Counted from the first letter of the stretch, positions 16,234 to 25,677 are shown. The stretch is 37,316 nucleotides of DNA from Planctomycetaceae bacterium (GCA_016795145.1 JAEUII010000196.1:1-37316); one strand, 5' to 3'. A program made the numbers and translations. The notes: generated by a model from the sequence alone, not told the origin.

Positions 16234-17679
16234 TTAATTCACATCGCGCCCGGTGAGGCGAAACTCGATTGAGTCGGCTCGCATGCCAAGTTCGATGGCA
16301 CTGCGACGGATGTCTTCGCCCGAAACGGTTGCCCGAGGATACGTGTCGATCATGACGAAGTACGGTCGCCCGCCGATGTCGCGGATGGAGATCCCGCCGT
16401 GATGGACAACGGCATTCAATCGCAGTGCTTCCTCGTAGAACGACGGATTCGCTTCACAGCAGATGCTGTAGATCATCAGCAGTCGATCACCGGCGGCGTG
16501 CTCACTATTCTCAACAAAGACCGTTTGAGCCCGTTCATCTCGCAGCTTCAGATGAACACGGAACCCGCCTTCGTCATCAGACTCCCAGTCAATATTTGGA
16601 AGTCCGTTGAACGCATCGTAGATCAGATTGTCAAGGTCCCGCGCGGAGCCAAGCACGGCCTGAAGAAGCTGCGAAGCTGCGGCACCATCCTTGGGACGCT
16701 GGCGAGGATCACGATTCAGCAGCATGGCGACGCATTCGGCCACATCGAGCGGAATCTCTTCGTTCACACGCCGAACACTCGTGTACTCAGCCGTCAGAAT
16801 GGACTTCATCAACGCACTGACGGATTCTCCTTCGAATGGAAACTTGCCGGTCAGCATCAGGTAGTAGCAGACACCCAGTGCATAAACGTCGCTTGCCGGG
16901 CTGGCCTGTTCACCTTCGAACAGTTCCGGTGCCATGAAGTACGGTGTTCCCGCAAGATTGGAACTGGGCAGGTCGTCACCCATCACTCGCTTGGCAAGTC
17001 CAAAGTCCACAATCTTCGGCACGCCACCTGGCGTCACCAGAACGTTGTCTGGCTTGAGATCGCGATGAACAATCCCGAGTCGATGAGCCATCGAGAGTCC
17101 ATTCGCAATACCAACAGCCATCGACGTGGATCGAATCGGCCCGATCGCGCCTTCGTTGTCGACCTCAGTCTGTAGTGACCCGCCGGAAACGTATTCCATC
17201 TCAAGGAAGTGGAATTCGTCGACGCGACCGATCGCGTGAGTCGTCACGACGTTCGGATGTACCAGAGCTGCCGCGGCACGGCCTTCGTTCTCAAAACGCT
17301 TAACGTAATCGAATTCGCGCGACACCTTGCGAGGCGACAACAGCTTCAGGGCACACAATCGTTGAAGACTTGTGTTGCGAGCCAGGTACACAACCCCCAT
17401 GCCGCCTCGCCCCAGCATCTTCTGACACTGGTAAATGTCCAGAGTCTGGCCGGGCAGCAGCAACTGATCCAGTTCAATTTCAGTCGTTGGCGGATCACTT
17501 CCCGCGCCTTCAGCGGTCAGCATCGTTGTGTCGCGTCGCCACGTCTCTTCAGCGCCAGACAAAGTCGCGCCACATCGCGGGCAGGACGATAGATCTGCCG
17601 CAAACAGCTGGTTACACGCAGGACAGTACTGATTGGACAAGTGACAGGAATCCTGAAGGTACAGTTCTCCGTTGTCCAC
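16234..17679 (-). CDS. Ser/Thr protein kinase with N-terminal zinc ribbon and C-terminal YbjN-like domain
   Basis: 481 residues. A zinc ribbon comes first, with CPAC at 19-22 and CPRC at 33-36. The kinase domain follows (about 81-345): GRGGMGVV (90-97), K112, HRDLKPDN (205-212), DFG (225-227), APE (250-252) and SDVYALGV. The last ~125 residues contain NPSFYEEALRLN, GGISIRDIGG and RPYFVMIDTYPRA, a pattern resembling the YbjN/type III secretion chaperone-like fold. No transmembrane segment is seen, so this kinase is soluble, unlike the one at 7001-8482. Start ATG at 17679; the leader has no strong ribosome-binding site. Kinase assignment is firm; the C-terminal domain is a pattern-based suggestion. 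Confidence 0.93.
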   Translation of the reverse strand: MDNGELYLQDSCHLSNQYCPACNQLFAADLSSCPRCGATLSGAEETWRRDTTMLTAEGAGSDPPTTEIELDQLLLPGQTLDIYQCQKMLGRGGMGVVYLARNTSLQRLCALKLLSPRKVSREFDYVKRFENEGRAAAALVHPNVVTTHAIGRVDEFHFLEMEYVSGGSLQTEVDNEGAIGPIRSTSMAVGIANGLSMAHRLGIVHRDLKPDNVLVTPGGVPKIVDFGLAKRVMGDDLPSSNLAGTPYFMAPELFEGEQASPASDVYALGVCYYLMLTGKFPFEGESVSALMKSILTAEYTSVRRVNEEIPLDVAECVAMLLNRDPRQRPKDGAAASQLLQAVLGSARDLDNLIYDAFNGLPNIDWESDDEGGFRVHLKLRDERAQTVFVENSEHAAGDRLLMIYSICCEANPSFYEEALRLNAVVHHGGISIRDIGGRPYFVMIDTYPRATVSGEDIRRSAIELGMRADSIEFRLTGRDVN

Positions 17680-17881
17680 AACGTATCAATGCACGGACGA
17701 ACCAAAGAACAGGTGATTCAGCAGGCGGCAGTGTGAGTCCCCGACGAGGACTTTGCCAGACCGCACACCAGGCCTCTTTCACTGAGGAAACAGAATCTGG
17801 CGGGCGGTTCGTTAAACTCGGTCTTTTCCTGGATCAAATCTGCCTGGTCCGAGTAGCCGATCTTAATGATGTGATATCTGT

Positions 17882-19264
17882 TCAGGCAAAAAGCTCGTGA
17901 ATTTCGCGGTATCCAAAGTCGACAAGCGGGAAAGGTCGTCCGGCCGGACCGGGCAGGTGAGAATCCAGCTTCAGTCCCAGACTATGGAAGATGGTGGCGA
18001 TCACATCCCCTGGCTGAACCGGTCGATCCGCAGGAACACCACCGATTGGGTCGCTCGCTCCAACGGTTTGACCACCCCGCACACCACCGCCGGCAAATCC
18101 CACGGTGAAGCACTGAGGCCAATGGTCTCGCCCTCCCGCCGGATTGACCTTGGGAGTCCGACCAAATTCCGCAAGGTTACAGACCATCGTGTTCTTCAAA
18201 AGACCTCGCTGATGCAGATCCTCAATCAGTGCGGAATACCCCTGGTCATACATCGGAGCAACGATGTCTCTCATGCCTTCGATGGAAGTGAAGGGCTTTG
18301 ATCCGTGAATGTCCCACGTGATTTCATCGAAGACTGTCAGGAACGTGTTGATGGTTACGAACCGCACACCGGCTTCGACCAGACGACGTGACAACAAACA
18401 ACACTGACCAAATCGATTCATTCCATAGCGGTCGCGAACCGACTGAGGTTCCTTCGTCAGATCAAATGCTTCTCGCGCCTGAGTACTGGACATGAGCCGA
18501 TAGGCCGCTTCAAAGTTGCGTCCCATCATGCTCGCGTTTTCTGTGGACTCGAAATCCTTTACCGTGGAATCAACGATTTCACGGAGACGGCGGCGGCGCG
18601 ACAGTCGGACTTCTCCAAGAGTCTCCGGAGGCAGCAGGTCCGGAACTTTGAAATCTGGCCGCGAAGGATCTGCCATCAGGGCGAAGGGATCGTGTGCTTT
18701 TCCCAGGAAGCCGCCTGCCTGGCCATTCGGAAGGTTACCGCCTCCGCGTCCCATGGTTTCGGGAAGCACAACAAACGGAGGAAGGTCGGAACGTCGTCCC
18801 TTCAAAAAGCTGACGACGGAACCAGCATGAGGCGTATTGACGCCGCCCTGGAACTGACGCCCTGTTTGCATCATCTGCCAACCAGCATCATGTACCGCGG
18901 CACCGGTGTGATGACAACTACGAACAAGAGCAACGTGCTCCGAGATACTGGCGATGCGGGGCAGGATTTCAGACAACTGGTACTGACCGCAGCTCGTCGA
19001 AATAGGTTTGAACGGGCCGCGAACTTCAGCCGGAGCCTCCGGCTTCATGTCGAACGTATCGAGCTGACTTGGGGCACCCAGATTGAAGATCATGATGCAG
19101 GATCGCTCATCATGACCATCGGCCACATGGCCCTGTTCCTTTGCCTGCAGGTAATCCGCCAGCGAGAGTCCGGCAACCCCGAGTGATCCCACCTGAAGAA
19201 AATCGCGGCGAGTCTTTCCGTCGCACGTATGAGCCTGTCCTCGACCTGTCAGATTCAGCATCAT
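17882..19264 (-). CDS. Tat-exported DUF1501 protein
   Basis: 460 residues. The N-terminus carries a twin-arginine motif TRRDFLQVGS (R19-R20) followed by a short hydrophobic stretch, implying export of a folded protein. The rest matches DUF1501, a family related to the alkaline phosphatase/sulfatase superfamily: CIMIFNLGAPSQLDTFDMKP, HHTGAAVHDAGWQMMQTG, FVVLPETMG, NLAEFGRTPKVN, GRDHWPQCFTVGFAGGG. GAGGTGGA precedes adjacent ATGs at 19264 and 19261, either of which may be used. In planctomycetes this family is usually encoded next to DUF1549/DUF1553 genes; here none is adjacent. The reaction catalysed is unknown. Confidence 0.93.
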   Translation of the reverse strand: MMLNLTGRGQAHTCDGKTRRDFLQVGSLGVAGLSLADYLQAKEQGHVADGHDERSCIMIFNLGAPSQLDTFDMKPEAPAEVRGPFKPISTSCGQYQLSEILPRIASISEHVALVRSCHHTGAAVHDAGWQMMQTGRQFQGGVNTPHAGSVVSFLKGRRSDLPPFVVLPETMGRGGGNLPNGQAGGFLGKAHDPFALMADPSRPDFKVPDLLPPETLGEVRLSRRRRLREIVDSTVKDFESTENASMMGRNFEAAYRLMSSTQAREAFDLTKEPQSVRDRYGMNRFGQCCLLSRRLVEAGVRFVTINTFLTVFDEITWDIHGSKPFTSIEGMRDIVAPMYDQGYSALIEDLHQRGLLKNTMVCNLAEFGRTPKVNPAGGRDHWPQCFTVGFAGGGVRGGQTVGASDPIGGVPADRPVQPGDVIATIFHSLGLKLDSHLPGPAGRPFPLVDFGYREIHELFA

Positions 19265-19450
19265 TCCACCTCGAAGCCGGAAAGCTCAGTCACGCGAATG
19301 AGAGATTGTTCGACGCCCGGAAAAACCAGTCGTGGATGGTACCCGTCCCGAACAAAGGTCACAACAGAGAGAACGGAAGCAATATTTCTGAACAAATCGG
19401 CAGCCTTGCTCGTTCATCAGGTCAGAAGTTGACTTTTGAGCAGCAGTTCG

Positions 19451-19479
19451 TTGCTGACACCCTGGTACGACGATATCTT
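19451..19479 (+). promoter_or_regulatory. Probable promoter of tRNA-Val
   Basis: TTGCTG (19451-19456) and TATCTT (19474-19479) are separated by 17 nt, matching the spacing of housekeeping sigma-factor promoters, and lie 10 nt before the mature tRNA 5' end. Confidence 0.4.
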
Positions 19480-19489
19480 CCGCAGAGAA

Positions 19490-19563
19490 GGGCCCATGGC
19501 TCAGTTGGTTAGAGCGTTCGGTTCACATCCGAAAGGTCACAGGTTCGAGTCCTGTTGGGCCCA
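19490..19563 (+). tRNA. tRNA-Val (anticodon CAC)
   Basis: The sequence folds into a full cloverleaf. The acceptor arm GGGCCCA (19490-19496) pairs with TGGGCCC (19556-19562). The D stem is GCTC/GAGC. The anticodon stem TTCGG/CCGAA carries the loop TTCACAT, anticodon CAC at 19524-19526, reading GUG (Val). The T stem ACAGG/CCTGT carries loop TTCGAGT. Discriminator base A is at 19563. CCA is not encoded and must be added after transcription. Confidence 0.95.
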
Positions 19564-19644
19564 TTCCGTTTTCTTCTTCATTCAAATGCTGTTACTTGCC
19601 AGTTCGTTCGACTGTAAATACTCAGCGCGGGTAGCGAGAACCCT

Positions 19645-20883
19645 ATGAGCAGTCTTTTTGAACGACTGGCCGACGTGAAGGCTAAACTGCTCGGCAAGCC
19701 GGCCGTCGAAGCACCGGTGCCATTTGAGGTGGTTTGCGACTGCGGCCATCGAGTCGCCGGGATTCGGCGGAAGGGCTATCAGATCGCGGAGTGCAGCGCA
19801 TGTACTTCCGCAATCTTCATCCTGCCCGCCGATTGCTACCCGAAAGTCAAAAAGCCGGTTGCCAAAGAAGCCCCGGCGCCAAAACGCAGTGTCGCTGGAC
19901 CAGCTTCCGGACCGCCGAATGAGCCCGAGCGTGATGCAGCGTCAGCGGGGACATCTGGTGAATCGGTATCCCCCGAGAAAAGAAAACAAGGTGGCAAGTC
20001 GGAGCCTCGAAAAGAGGCGGCACCGTCTGATCAGGAAGTGATTCTGATTGACGACGATGTCATTCGACTTCCCAGGGTTCCATTGACAGTTCGTATTCGC
20101 CGCATCTTTACCCCCGTTCGCTTGCTGGGTGTTGCGAGCGTCGTGCTTGTTGGCCTGACAGCCTGGTGGATGATTCATCAGCGAACGCTCGAGGAAGCGC
20201 GTCGAACGTGGCGACGCGAAATGGATACGGTCAAGACGGCGATCGAAGAAGGTGATCGAGGAAGCGTGGCGACCGCCATCAAAAAGGCCGTCGATGCTGC
20301 GATAGTTTTGTCTCGCGACGATGCAGACGCCAGAGATGCAAAGTCTCTTCTTCGTCAGGTTCAGAGTGTTGATGCGGTCAAAAGTTCCAGCTCCGATCCC
20401 GTGAGCGTACTGGCTGATGTCACCGCCGCGAAGGTGAATAACGTTGAGGATCTGAAAGCGATTCTGGATCGCGTGAATGGAATCTGCTGCGTGTTTGAAT
20501 CCCCGTTGGTCAGGTCGACGGAAAACGAACAAATCCTCGTGCTGAATTCCCCGCTGCTGACACCCTCAGGGCGAATCCGAATCCAGGTGGATTCTGAATT
20601 ACTTCGTGGCTTCTATGGTCAGGTTGGCCAGGACAACATGCTGTTCATCGCTTCCGTGAAAGATGCGTCGCGCAACCAGGCAGGTTCCGGAGAATGGCTG
20701 ATCAACCTCGATGGACGCAGTGTGACGCTGCTCACATCCGAATTGCTGGCTTCAGAACTTGGGTACGATCCAAAGCTTATCCCGGAGACAGCGGATATCC
20801 TGAAGCGGCAGCTGGAGTTCATGCGAACCGACGCGGCTCAGCGGCCTGAACCTGAACCAGAAGTCGAGGAGAAGAAGAAGTGA
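19645..20883 (+). CDS. Zinc-ribbon, single-span membrane protein of unknown function
   Basis: 412 residues. An N-terminal zinc-ribbon-like cluster contains CDC (31-33) and CSAC (50-53). A charged, Pro/Glu/Lys-rich linker follows (70-145), then one transmembrane segment (about 160-178, LLGVASVVLVGLTAWWMI), then an α-helical region and a final domain (about 245-395) with ILVLNSPLLTPSGRIRI and WLINLDGRSVTLLTSELL. The C-terminus is Glu/Lys-rich. The topology suggests a cytoplasmic metal-binding head and a periplasmic body. It overlaps the next gene by four bases, so the two are probably made together and may form a complex. No known family is recognised. Confidence 0.82.
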   Translation: MSSLFERLADVKAKLLGKPAVEAPVPFEVVCDCGHRVAGIRRKGYQIAECSACTSAIFILPADCYPKVKKPVAKEAPAPKRSVAGPASGPPNEPERDAASAGTSGESVSPEKRKQGGKSEPRKEAAPSDQEVILIDDDVIRLPRVPLTVRIRRIFTPVRLLGVASVVLVGLTAWWMIHQRTLEEARRTWRREMDTVKTAIEEGDRGSVATAIKKAVDAAIVLSRDDADARDAKSLLRQVQSVDAVKSSSSDPVSVLADVTAAKVNNVEDLKAILDRVNGICCVFESPLVRSTENEQILVLNSPLLTPSGRIRIQVDSELLRGFYGQVGQDNMLFIASVKDASRNQAGSGEWLINLDGRSVTLLTSELLASELGYDPKLIPETADILKRQLEFMRTDAAQRPEPEPEVEEKKK

Positions 20884-22424
20884 GTTCTTCCGCCGGTCGA
20901 CTCTTGCTGATGATGTTTTGCGTCCTGTTGATGGCCTCTGGGGCATCAGCCCAGGTGACGACGGTCCCGGACTTCGTTCAGAAGAAGGACTCGTGGCTGA
21001 AGCTGGCTCAGGAAGGCAAACGATTCCAGCTGGATGGCCGATTCGAAAGCCGAGCGGGTGATTCGTTCAAGCTCATCAACGTCGATATGATTTTTCGGTT
21101 GCCAACCAACCTGAAACTTCCAGACCGAATGGAGCGTGGACAGCGACTGGAAATCAGCGGCCAGCTGACGGTCGAGGGAACTCACAGCGCTTTCATCGTC
21201 AGCCGTGCGCTTGTCCGAAAGACCGATGTGGAAACGCTTCAGGAAAGAGTCACTGAACTTGGCAACAAAGATCCTCAACAGATGCTCAGTCTGGCACAGG
21301 AATTCGTCGACGAGGCGGATTTCTATGCAGATGACAGCCTCAAGCTGCAGATTGCGGATGTTCGTACAAAGGCAGTCACGCTGCTGATTCGAAATCCCAA
21401 AAACACCGTAGCGACACTGAAAGAACTGCTCACACTGGCAGACTCCCTGAAACTGGACGCCAGGCTTCAAGAAGAGATTCGGTTCAACATCATTTATCAG
21501 GAACTGAAGACGCCAAAGCCCGACATTGACGCGGCTCTCGAGATGGTCAAGACACTACCCAACTGGGACCGCTTCGTGCCGCCGCCAAGCAAGACAGCAG
21601 TGGCCGCATTCGCAAACAATGCACCAGCTGTTTATGCGAACGCGGGTGAGAATGATCGAAACGGATTTCACCGACTGGCCTACGCCAGTTTGCGGACTCG
21701 GCAAATCCAGGCATCATTGAAGCCAAATGGCAGCAACGGAGTGGAGCTTGCGAAGCAGGTCCGAAACGAATTTCCTGATGAGAAGGTCATTATTCAGCAA
21801 CTGGAATCAAAAGAAGTGGAATGGCACCTGTCCCGCAGCGATCAGCTTGGCCGGCAGGATCTGGTTGGTGTTGTGAATCTTCTCCAGGAACTGAAGCGTG
21901 ATGCCGACGCCAGCGATCTGGTTCAACGCTGGCTCAAGGCTCAGGAAAAGCGATTTGGCACAACGACACTGGCAGGAATACTGCGCACGGCAGACGAGTT
22001 TCTGTTTGCCGGCGAAACATGGAAACTCACGCAGGCTCGCACGAACGGGATCGAGCTCCTCAAGAAGGCATGGGCTCAGGCGGAGACGGAATCTCCTGAC
22101 GACGTTGCTGTGGTGACCGAACGATTGAAGGCGCTCGGATGGGAGCGATTCAAAGGGCAGTGGATGACGACTCAACAGATCGGAAGTCTGCCGCAGGATG
22201 ATGTAGAACTTGCCATTCGCGAAGGCCGAGTCGTCCGTGGCATGACGGGAGTTCAGGTGCAGCAGACGTTCGGGAAGCCTCGACAGATCTCCCGCATTGC
22301 CTCGTCACGGTTCATGCGTGAGCTGTGGGTCTACGAAGAAGCCGGCCTCGTGATCAGGCTGCAACGCAGTCTGGCTCGACCCGATGAAGCACTGATCGTC
22401 GAAGACGTTTCAAGAACGAAGTAA
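20880..22424 (+). CDS. Secreted protein with BamE/SmpA-like C-terminal domain
   Basis: 514 residues, starting with GTG at 20880, inside the stop region of the previous gene (GTGA overlap), with AGGAG 8 nt upstream. The signal peptide is about residues 1-24 (ASA-Q). The body is mostly helical, with repeat-like segments (for example LQERVTELGNKDPQQMLSLA). The C-terminal ~80 residues read GMTGVQVQQTFGKPRQISRI then LWVYEEAGLVIRLQRS, the pattern of BamE/SmpA-type small lipoprotein domains (GMT..V...G.P...W.Y). No lipobox Cys is present. Coupling with 19645-20883 suggests the pair acts at the cell envelope. This is inference from pattern and context. Confidence 0.85.
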   Translation: MSSSAGRLLLMMFCVLLMASGASAQVTTVPDFVQKKDSWLKLAQEGKRFQLDGRFESRAGDSFKLINVDMIFRLPTNLKLPDRMERGQRLEISGQLTVEGTHSAFIVSRALVRKTDVETLQERVTELGNKDPQQMLSLAQEFVDEADFYADDSLKLQIADVRTKAVTLLIRNPKNTVATLKELLTLADSLKLDARLQEEIRFNIIYQELKTPKPDIDAALEMVKTLPNWDRFVPPPSKTAVAAFANNAPAVYANAGENDRNGFHRLAYASLRTRQIQASLKPNGSNGVELAKQVRNEFPDEKVIIQQLESKEVEWHLSRSDQLGRQDLVGVVNLLQELKRDADASDLVQRWLKAQEKRFGTTTLAGILRTADEFLFAGETWKLTQARTNGIELLKKAWAQAETESPDDVAVVTERLKALGWERFKGQWMTTQQIGSLPQDDVELAIREGRVVRGMTGVQVQQTFGKPRQISRIASSRFMRELWVYEEAGLVIRLQRSLARPDEALIVEDVSRTK

Positions 22425-22485
22425 CACGCAGCAGAGTGCAGCGGCACATCAGTCAGGATAGGAAAGCCGCCAGGCGATCCACGAT

Positions 22486-22515
22486 AATCCCTCGCTGACG
22501 CATCGGGTTGGGATC
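22486..22515. repeat. AACCCGA-type repeat, single arm
   Basis: This ~30-bp arm (core CCCTCGCTGACGCATCGGGT) is the same as the right arm at 35494-35523, which there forms a long hairpin with 35451-35480. Here only one arm is present. Confidence 0.75.
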
Positions 22516-22518
22516 ATG

Positions 22519-22547
22519 GAGCGAGCGTCAGCAAGCTCGGGGGCGGG
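22519..22547. repeat. GAGCGAGCG-type repeat, copy 1
   Basis: A 29-bp segment whose core GAGCGAGCGTCAGCAAGCTC also occurs in opposite orientation at 28668-28696, with two or three changes. Both copies lie near an arm of the AACCCGA-type repeat. Confidence 0.6.
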
Positions 22548-22567
22548 CCATCTCGCAAACCGGCTGC

Positions 22568-24028
22568 TTAGCTCTTCAGAATGTCACGGACGATGTTGCC
22601 GTGAATATCCGTCAGGCGGAAGTCCCGGCCCTGAAAGCGGTAAGTCAATCGCTCGTGATTGACACCCAGCGTATGCAGGATCGTCGCATTCAGATCGTGA
22701 ATGTGAACCGGCTTATCGATTACGTTGTAGCTGAAGTCATCCGTTTCGCCGTACACCTGACCGCCCTTGATTCCGCCACCGGCAAGCCACATCGTGAAGT
22801 TGCGAGGATGGTGGTCGCGACCGTAGTTGTCTTTCGTCAGTGTTCCCTGACTGTAAACGGTGCGGCCAAACTCACCGCCCCAGACTACCAGTGTATCATC
22901 CAGCATTCCTCGCTGCTTCAAGTCACGAATCAGCGCCGCACTCGGTCGGTCAGTCGCTGGTGCCAGCTGACGAATGGCTCCCGGCAGTCCGCCGTGATGG
23001 TCCCAGCCTCGCAGGAATACCTGAGTAAACGGAACACCTCGTTCCGCCAGCCGTCGTGCCAGCAGACAGTTGTAGGCGTAGGTTCCAGGCTCTTTGACTT
23101 CGGGACCGTACATATCCAGGACACTTTGAGGCTCGTCGGAAATGTCCGTGAGGTCCGGCACGGAGGTCTGCATGCGGAACGCCATTTCATACTGAGAAAT
23201 GCGTGACGCAATTTCCGGATCGCCCACCGTATTCAGTCGGTCCTGATTCAGTTCGGACAGACCGTCCAGCATTCGTCGACGCGTTTCACTGTCGACACCA
23301 CTTGGGTTCGACAGATACAGAACCGGGTCGCCGATGGAGCGAAGGGCAACGCCTGCATGTTTTGTCGACAGGAAGCCGCTGCCCCACAGTCGTGAGAACA
23401 GCGCCTGAGTCTGTGCGCCGCCCGGGATGCGAGAATGCAGGACGACGAATGCCGGAAGATCCTTGTTCGGACTTCCCAGTCCGTAAGAAATCCAGGCACC
23501 CATGCTTGGGCGCCCAGGAATCTGGCTTCCGGTCTGAATGTACGTAATTGCCGGGTCGTGGTTGATGGCTTCCGTGTGAACCGTCTTCACGATGCAGATG
23601 TCATCCACAATCGACGCGATGTTCGGCAGCAGTTCGCTGATCCACGCGCGGTGTTCGCCATGCTGGGCAAACTTGAACACTGACGGAGCACACGGCAGAC
23701 GACTTTGACCCGACGTCATTGTCGTAATGCGCTGGCCGTTGCGGACACTTTCCGGCAAGTCCTTATCAAAGAAGTCGGCCAGCTTCGGCTTGTAGTCATA
23801 GAGGTCCAGCTGCGAAGGAGCATCGGCCATGAACAGCCAAATCACTCGCTTCGCGGTTGGAGCATGATGAAGGGCAGACAGCGACGGCGCATCGGCGGCC
23901 GCTTCACCCCCCAGCAACTGCGGATTCATCAGCGACGCCAGCGCGGCGGTGCCGAGCCCGGCTGCCGTGCGACCGAAGAAATAACGTCGAGTCTGCTGCT
24001 GAATGATTTCCGCGAGATGCTGATTCAT
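22568..24028 (-). CDS. Tat-exported DUF1501 protein
   Basis: 486 residues. The twin-arginine motif is [13 protein letters not shown] (R14-R15), followed by a hydrophobic segment ending in ALASL. DUF1501 landmarks are [78 protein letters not shown] and [11 protein letters not shown]. Its start codon lies 5 nt after the stop of ilvN, so the two are almost certainly co-transcribed; no separate ribosome-binding site is visible. The companion DUF1549/DUF1553 gene typical of this family is not adjacent; the nearest is at 28877-31993. Confidence 0.93.
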   Translation of the reverse strand: MNQHLAEIIQQQTRRYFFGRTAAGLGTAALASLMNPQLLGGEAAADAPSLSALHHAPTAKRVIWLFMADAPSQLDLYDYKPKLADFFDKDLPESVRNGQRITTMTSGQSRLPCAPSVFKFAQHGEHRAWISELLPNIASIVDDICIVKTVHTEAINHDPAITYIQTGSQIPGRPSMGAWISYGLGSPNKDLPAFVVLHSRIPGGAQTQALFSRLWGSGFLSTKHAGVALRSIGDPVLYLSNPSGVDSETRRRMLDGLSELNQDRLNTVGDPEIASRISQYEMAFRMQTSVPDLTDISDEPQSVLDMYGPEVKEPGTYAYNCLLARRLAERGVPFTQVFLRGWDHHGGLPGAIRQLAPATDRPSAALIRDLKQRGMLDDTLVVWGGEFGRTVYSQGTLTKDNYGRDHHPRNFTMWLAGGGIKGGQVYGETDDFSYNVIDKPVHIHDLNATILHTLGVNHERLTYRFQGRDFRLTDIHGNIVRDILKS

Positions 24029-24033
24029 GGGAA

Positions 24034-24564
24034 CTACTTTGCTGAAACAGATTCCGAAGATTCTTCCGCACAGATTTCATCTGTGATTGTTCGGTCGCGA
24101 AGCATTGCGATGCGGCCGGTTCGGACCATCTCCAGGATCCCGAACTCACGCATGCGTTCGATGAACGCTTCGATTTTGCTTTCGCGTCCGGAGATCTCAA
24201 TCATCACATGAGACGCGCCGACGTCGACGATGCGTCCGCGGAAGATGTCGACCAGCTCACGAATCTCGCCGCGTCGACCATTCTCCGTGCTGACCTTGAT
24301 CAGCATGAGATCGCGTTCCACGAAGTCCTGTTGGGAGAAATCCTGAACTTTGACGACCGTGATGATCTTGGCCAGCTGCTTTCGGACCTGGTCCAGAGTC
24401 TTTTCGTTGCCGTTCACCACAAATGTGATACGGGAAAATTCAGGATTCTCCGTCGCTCCCACCGCGAGGCTGTCAATGTTGAACGCTCGGGACGCAAGCA
24501 TTCCGGAGATGTGAGCAAGAACGCCAGGCTGGTTCATCACCAGTGCCGAAAGGACATGTTTCAT
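24034..24564 (-). CDS. ilvN: Acetolactate synthase small (regulatory) subunit
   Basis: 176 residues. This subunit controls acetohydroxyacid synthase, the first shared step of branched-chain amino acid synthesis, and confers valine feedback inhibition. An N-terminal ACT domain is obvious: [38 protein letters not shown]. The C-terminal subunit domain has RDLMLIKV and [16 protein letters not shown]. Starts at 24573 (ATG) and 24582 (TTG) are also open, but family members begin M-x-H-V-L-S. The catalytic ilvB gene is not adjacent, which is less common; instead a DUF1501 gene follows after 5 nt. Confidence 0.95.
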   Translation of the reverse strand: MKHVLSALVMNQPGVLAHISGMLASRAFNIDSLAVGATENPEFSRITFVVNGNEKTLDQVRKQLAKIITVVKVQDFSQQDFVERDLMLIKVSTENGRRGEIRELVDIFRGRIVDVGASHVMIEISGRESKIEAFIERMREFGILEMVRTGRIAMLRDRTITDEICAEESSESVSAK

Positions 24565-25032
24565 GGACGCCATAACCTTCAAACTTCAAACGAGTGCCAG
24601 AGATCTCACAATCGCGGTGCAGACGACAGGGCCACCACGGCCTGGAGCGTGCGACACGCTGCATATCGACACGGTGAACAACAAAGCTGCTGCAAATGGA
24701 CTTTTCCGGAATGTCACAGTCTAAGGATGCCCACGGACGCTGACAACTTCCGAATTTCTGGCAGACCTCCCTTGGTCCCCATTCATCAAACTCGTCCGAA
24801 TGCGCAGGTCAGCACATTGGAATCGATTGAAGGGGGAGGCTGGTGCCTGGTCGTGGCGAAATCCGCCGATTTGCGGGACTGAGAACCCGGATCTGTCAGT
24901 CCGGAACCACCACTCAGCGCTGGTCTAACATCATCGATGGTGTCATACTCCTCCGCCTCAGCCGATATTGCTGACGGAATTGCTGGCAGATTATTCTCAC
25001 CGGTTTCAATCCTGCTGAAACGGGAATTTGGC
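24565..25032. other. Divergent intergenic region, ilvN / adenylate-kinase-like gene
   Basis: 468 bp between divergent starts. No gene, leader peptide with branched-chain codons, T-box or clear palindrome was found. In-frame codons upstream of 25033 on the plus strand are open to 24937 but do not continue the kinase family sequence. Confidence 0.5.
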
Positions 25033-25677
25033 ATGACACCTCGATATTTGTGCGTTCCTCTTTTCGGACCTCCGGGTGTCGGCAAAGGGACTCAGGGCGG
25101 AATTCTGGCACATATTCCGGGCTTCTTTCATCTGTCGGTCGGCGACGTTTTTCGATCCGTCGACATCGGTTCAGAATCCGGCCGGGAAGTCTACAAGCAC
25201 ATTTCCCGCGGCGAACTTGTTCCTGACGCGCTGACGATCAAAATCTGGCGCAAGGCCGTCGAAGCCTACATCGCGCTGTCTCGCTTCAAGCCACGCGAAG
25301 ACCTTTTGATCCTGGACGGCATGCCTCGCAATGTGTCACAGGTGGAAATGGTGAAGGAATACCTGGATATTCGTAAAGTGATCTATCTGCGGTGCACCGA
25401 CGAAGAAGACATGATTCACCGAATCCGTCGCCGCGCGATTCGCGAAAACCGAGTGGACGATGCCAACGAAGAAGTGATTCGGAATCGTTTTCGTGTCTAT
25501 CGCGAAGTGACAGCTCCGGTTTTGGAACGGTATGATTCCTCCATCATTCACGAAGTGGATGCGAACGGATCACCTGCCGAAGTCCTGCGTTCCATTCTGG
25601 ACTGCCTGATTCCGGTGCAGAACGAACTGTTCGCTGCCAATCGACGTGAAGAAGAACAGTCGGAAAGTTCCACCTAG
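25033..25677 (+). CDS. Adenylate kinase-like nucleoside monophosphate kinase
   Basis: 214 residues from ATG 25033. The P-loop is FGPPGVGKGTQG (12-20 region), the NMP-binding segment is LSVGDVFRS, followed by DGMPRN (95-100), and the arginine-rich stretch is RIRRRAIRENRVDD. The order is that of adenylate kinase, but key positions differ. LSVGDVFR replaces the canonical STGD-LR motif, and DGMPRN replaces DGFPRT. The LID between the RR block and DD is very short, with no zinc cysteines. It may phosphorylate AMP or another NMP. The extended open frame to 24937 adds residues with no family counterpart. The next gene starts 80 bp downstream. Confidence 0.85.
   Translation: MTPRYLCVPLFGPPGVGKGTQGGILAHIPGFFHLSVGDVFRSVDIGSESGREVYKHISRGELVPDALTIKIWRKAVEAYIALSRFKPREDLLILDGMPRNVSQVEMVKEYLDIRKVIYLRCTDEEDMIHRIRRRAIRENRVDDANEEVIRNRFRVYREVTAPVLERYDSSIIHEVDANGSPAEVLRSILDCLIPVQNELFAANRREEEQSESST

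Noticed and set aside
24565..25032. Leader peptide or T-box controlling ilvN
   Set aside because: No run of branched-chain amino acid codons, no T-box motif and no terminator-like stem were found.
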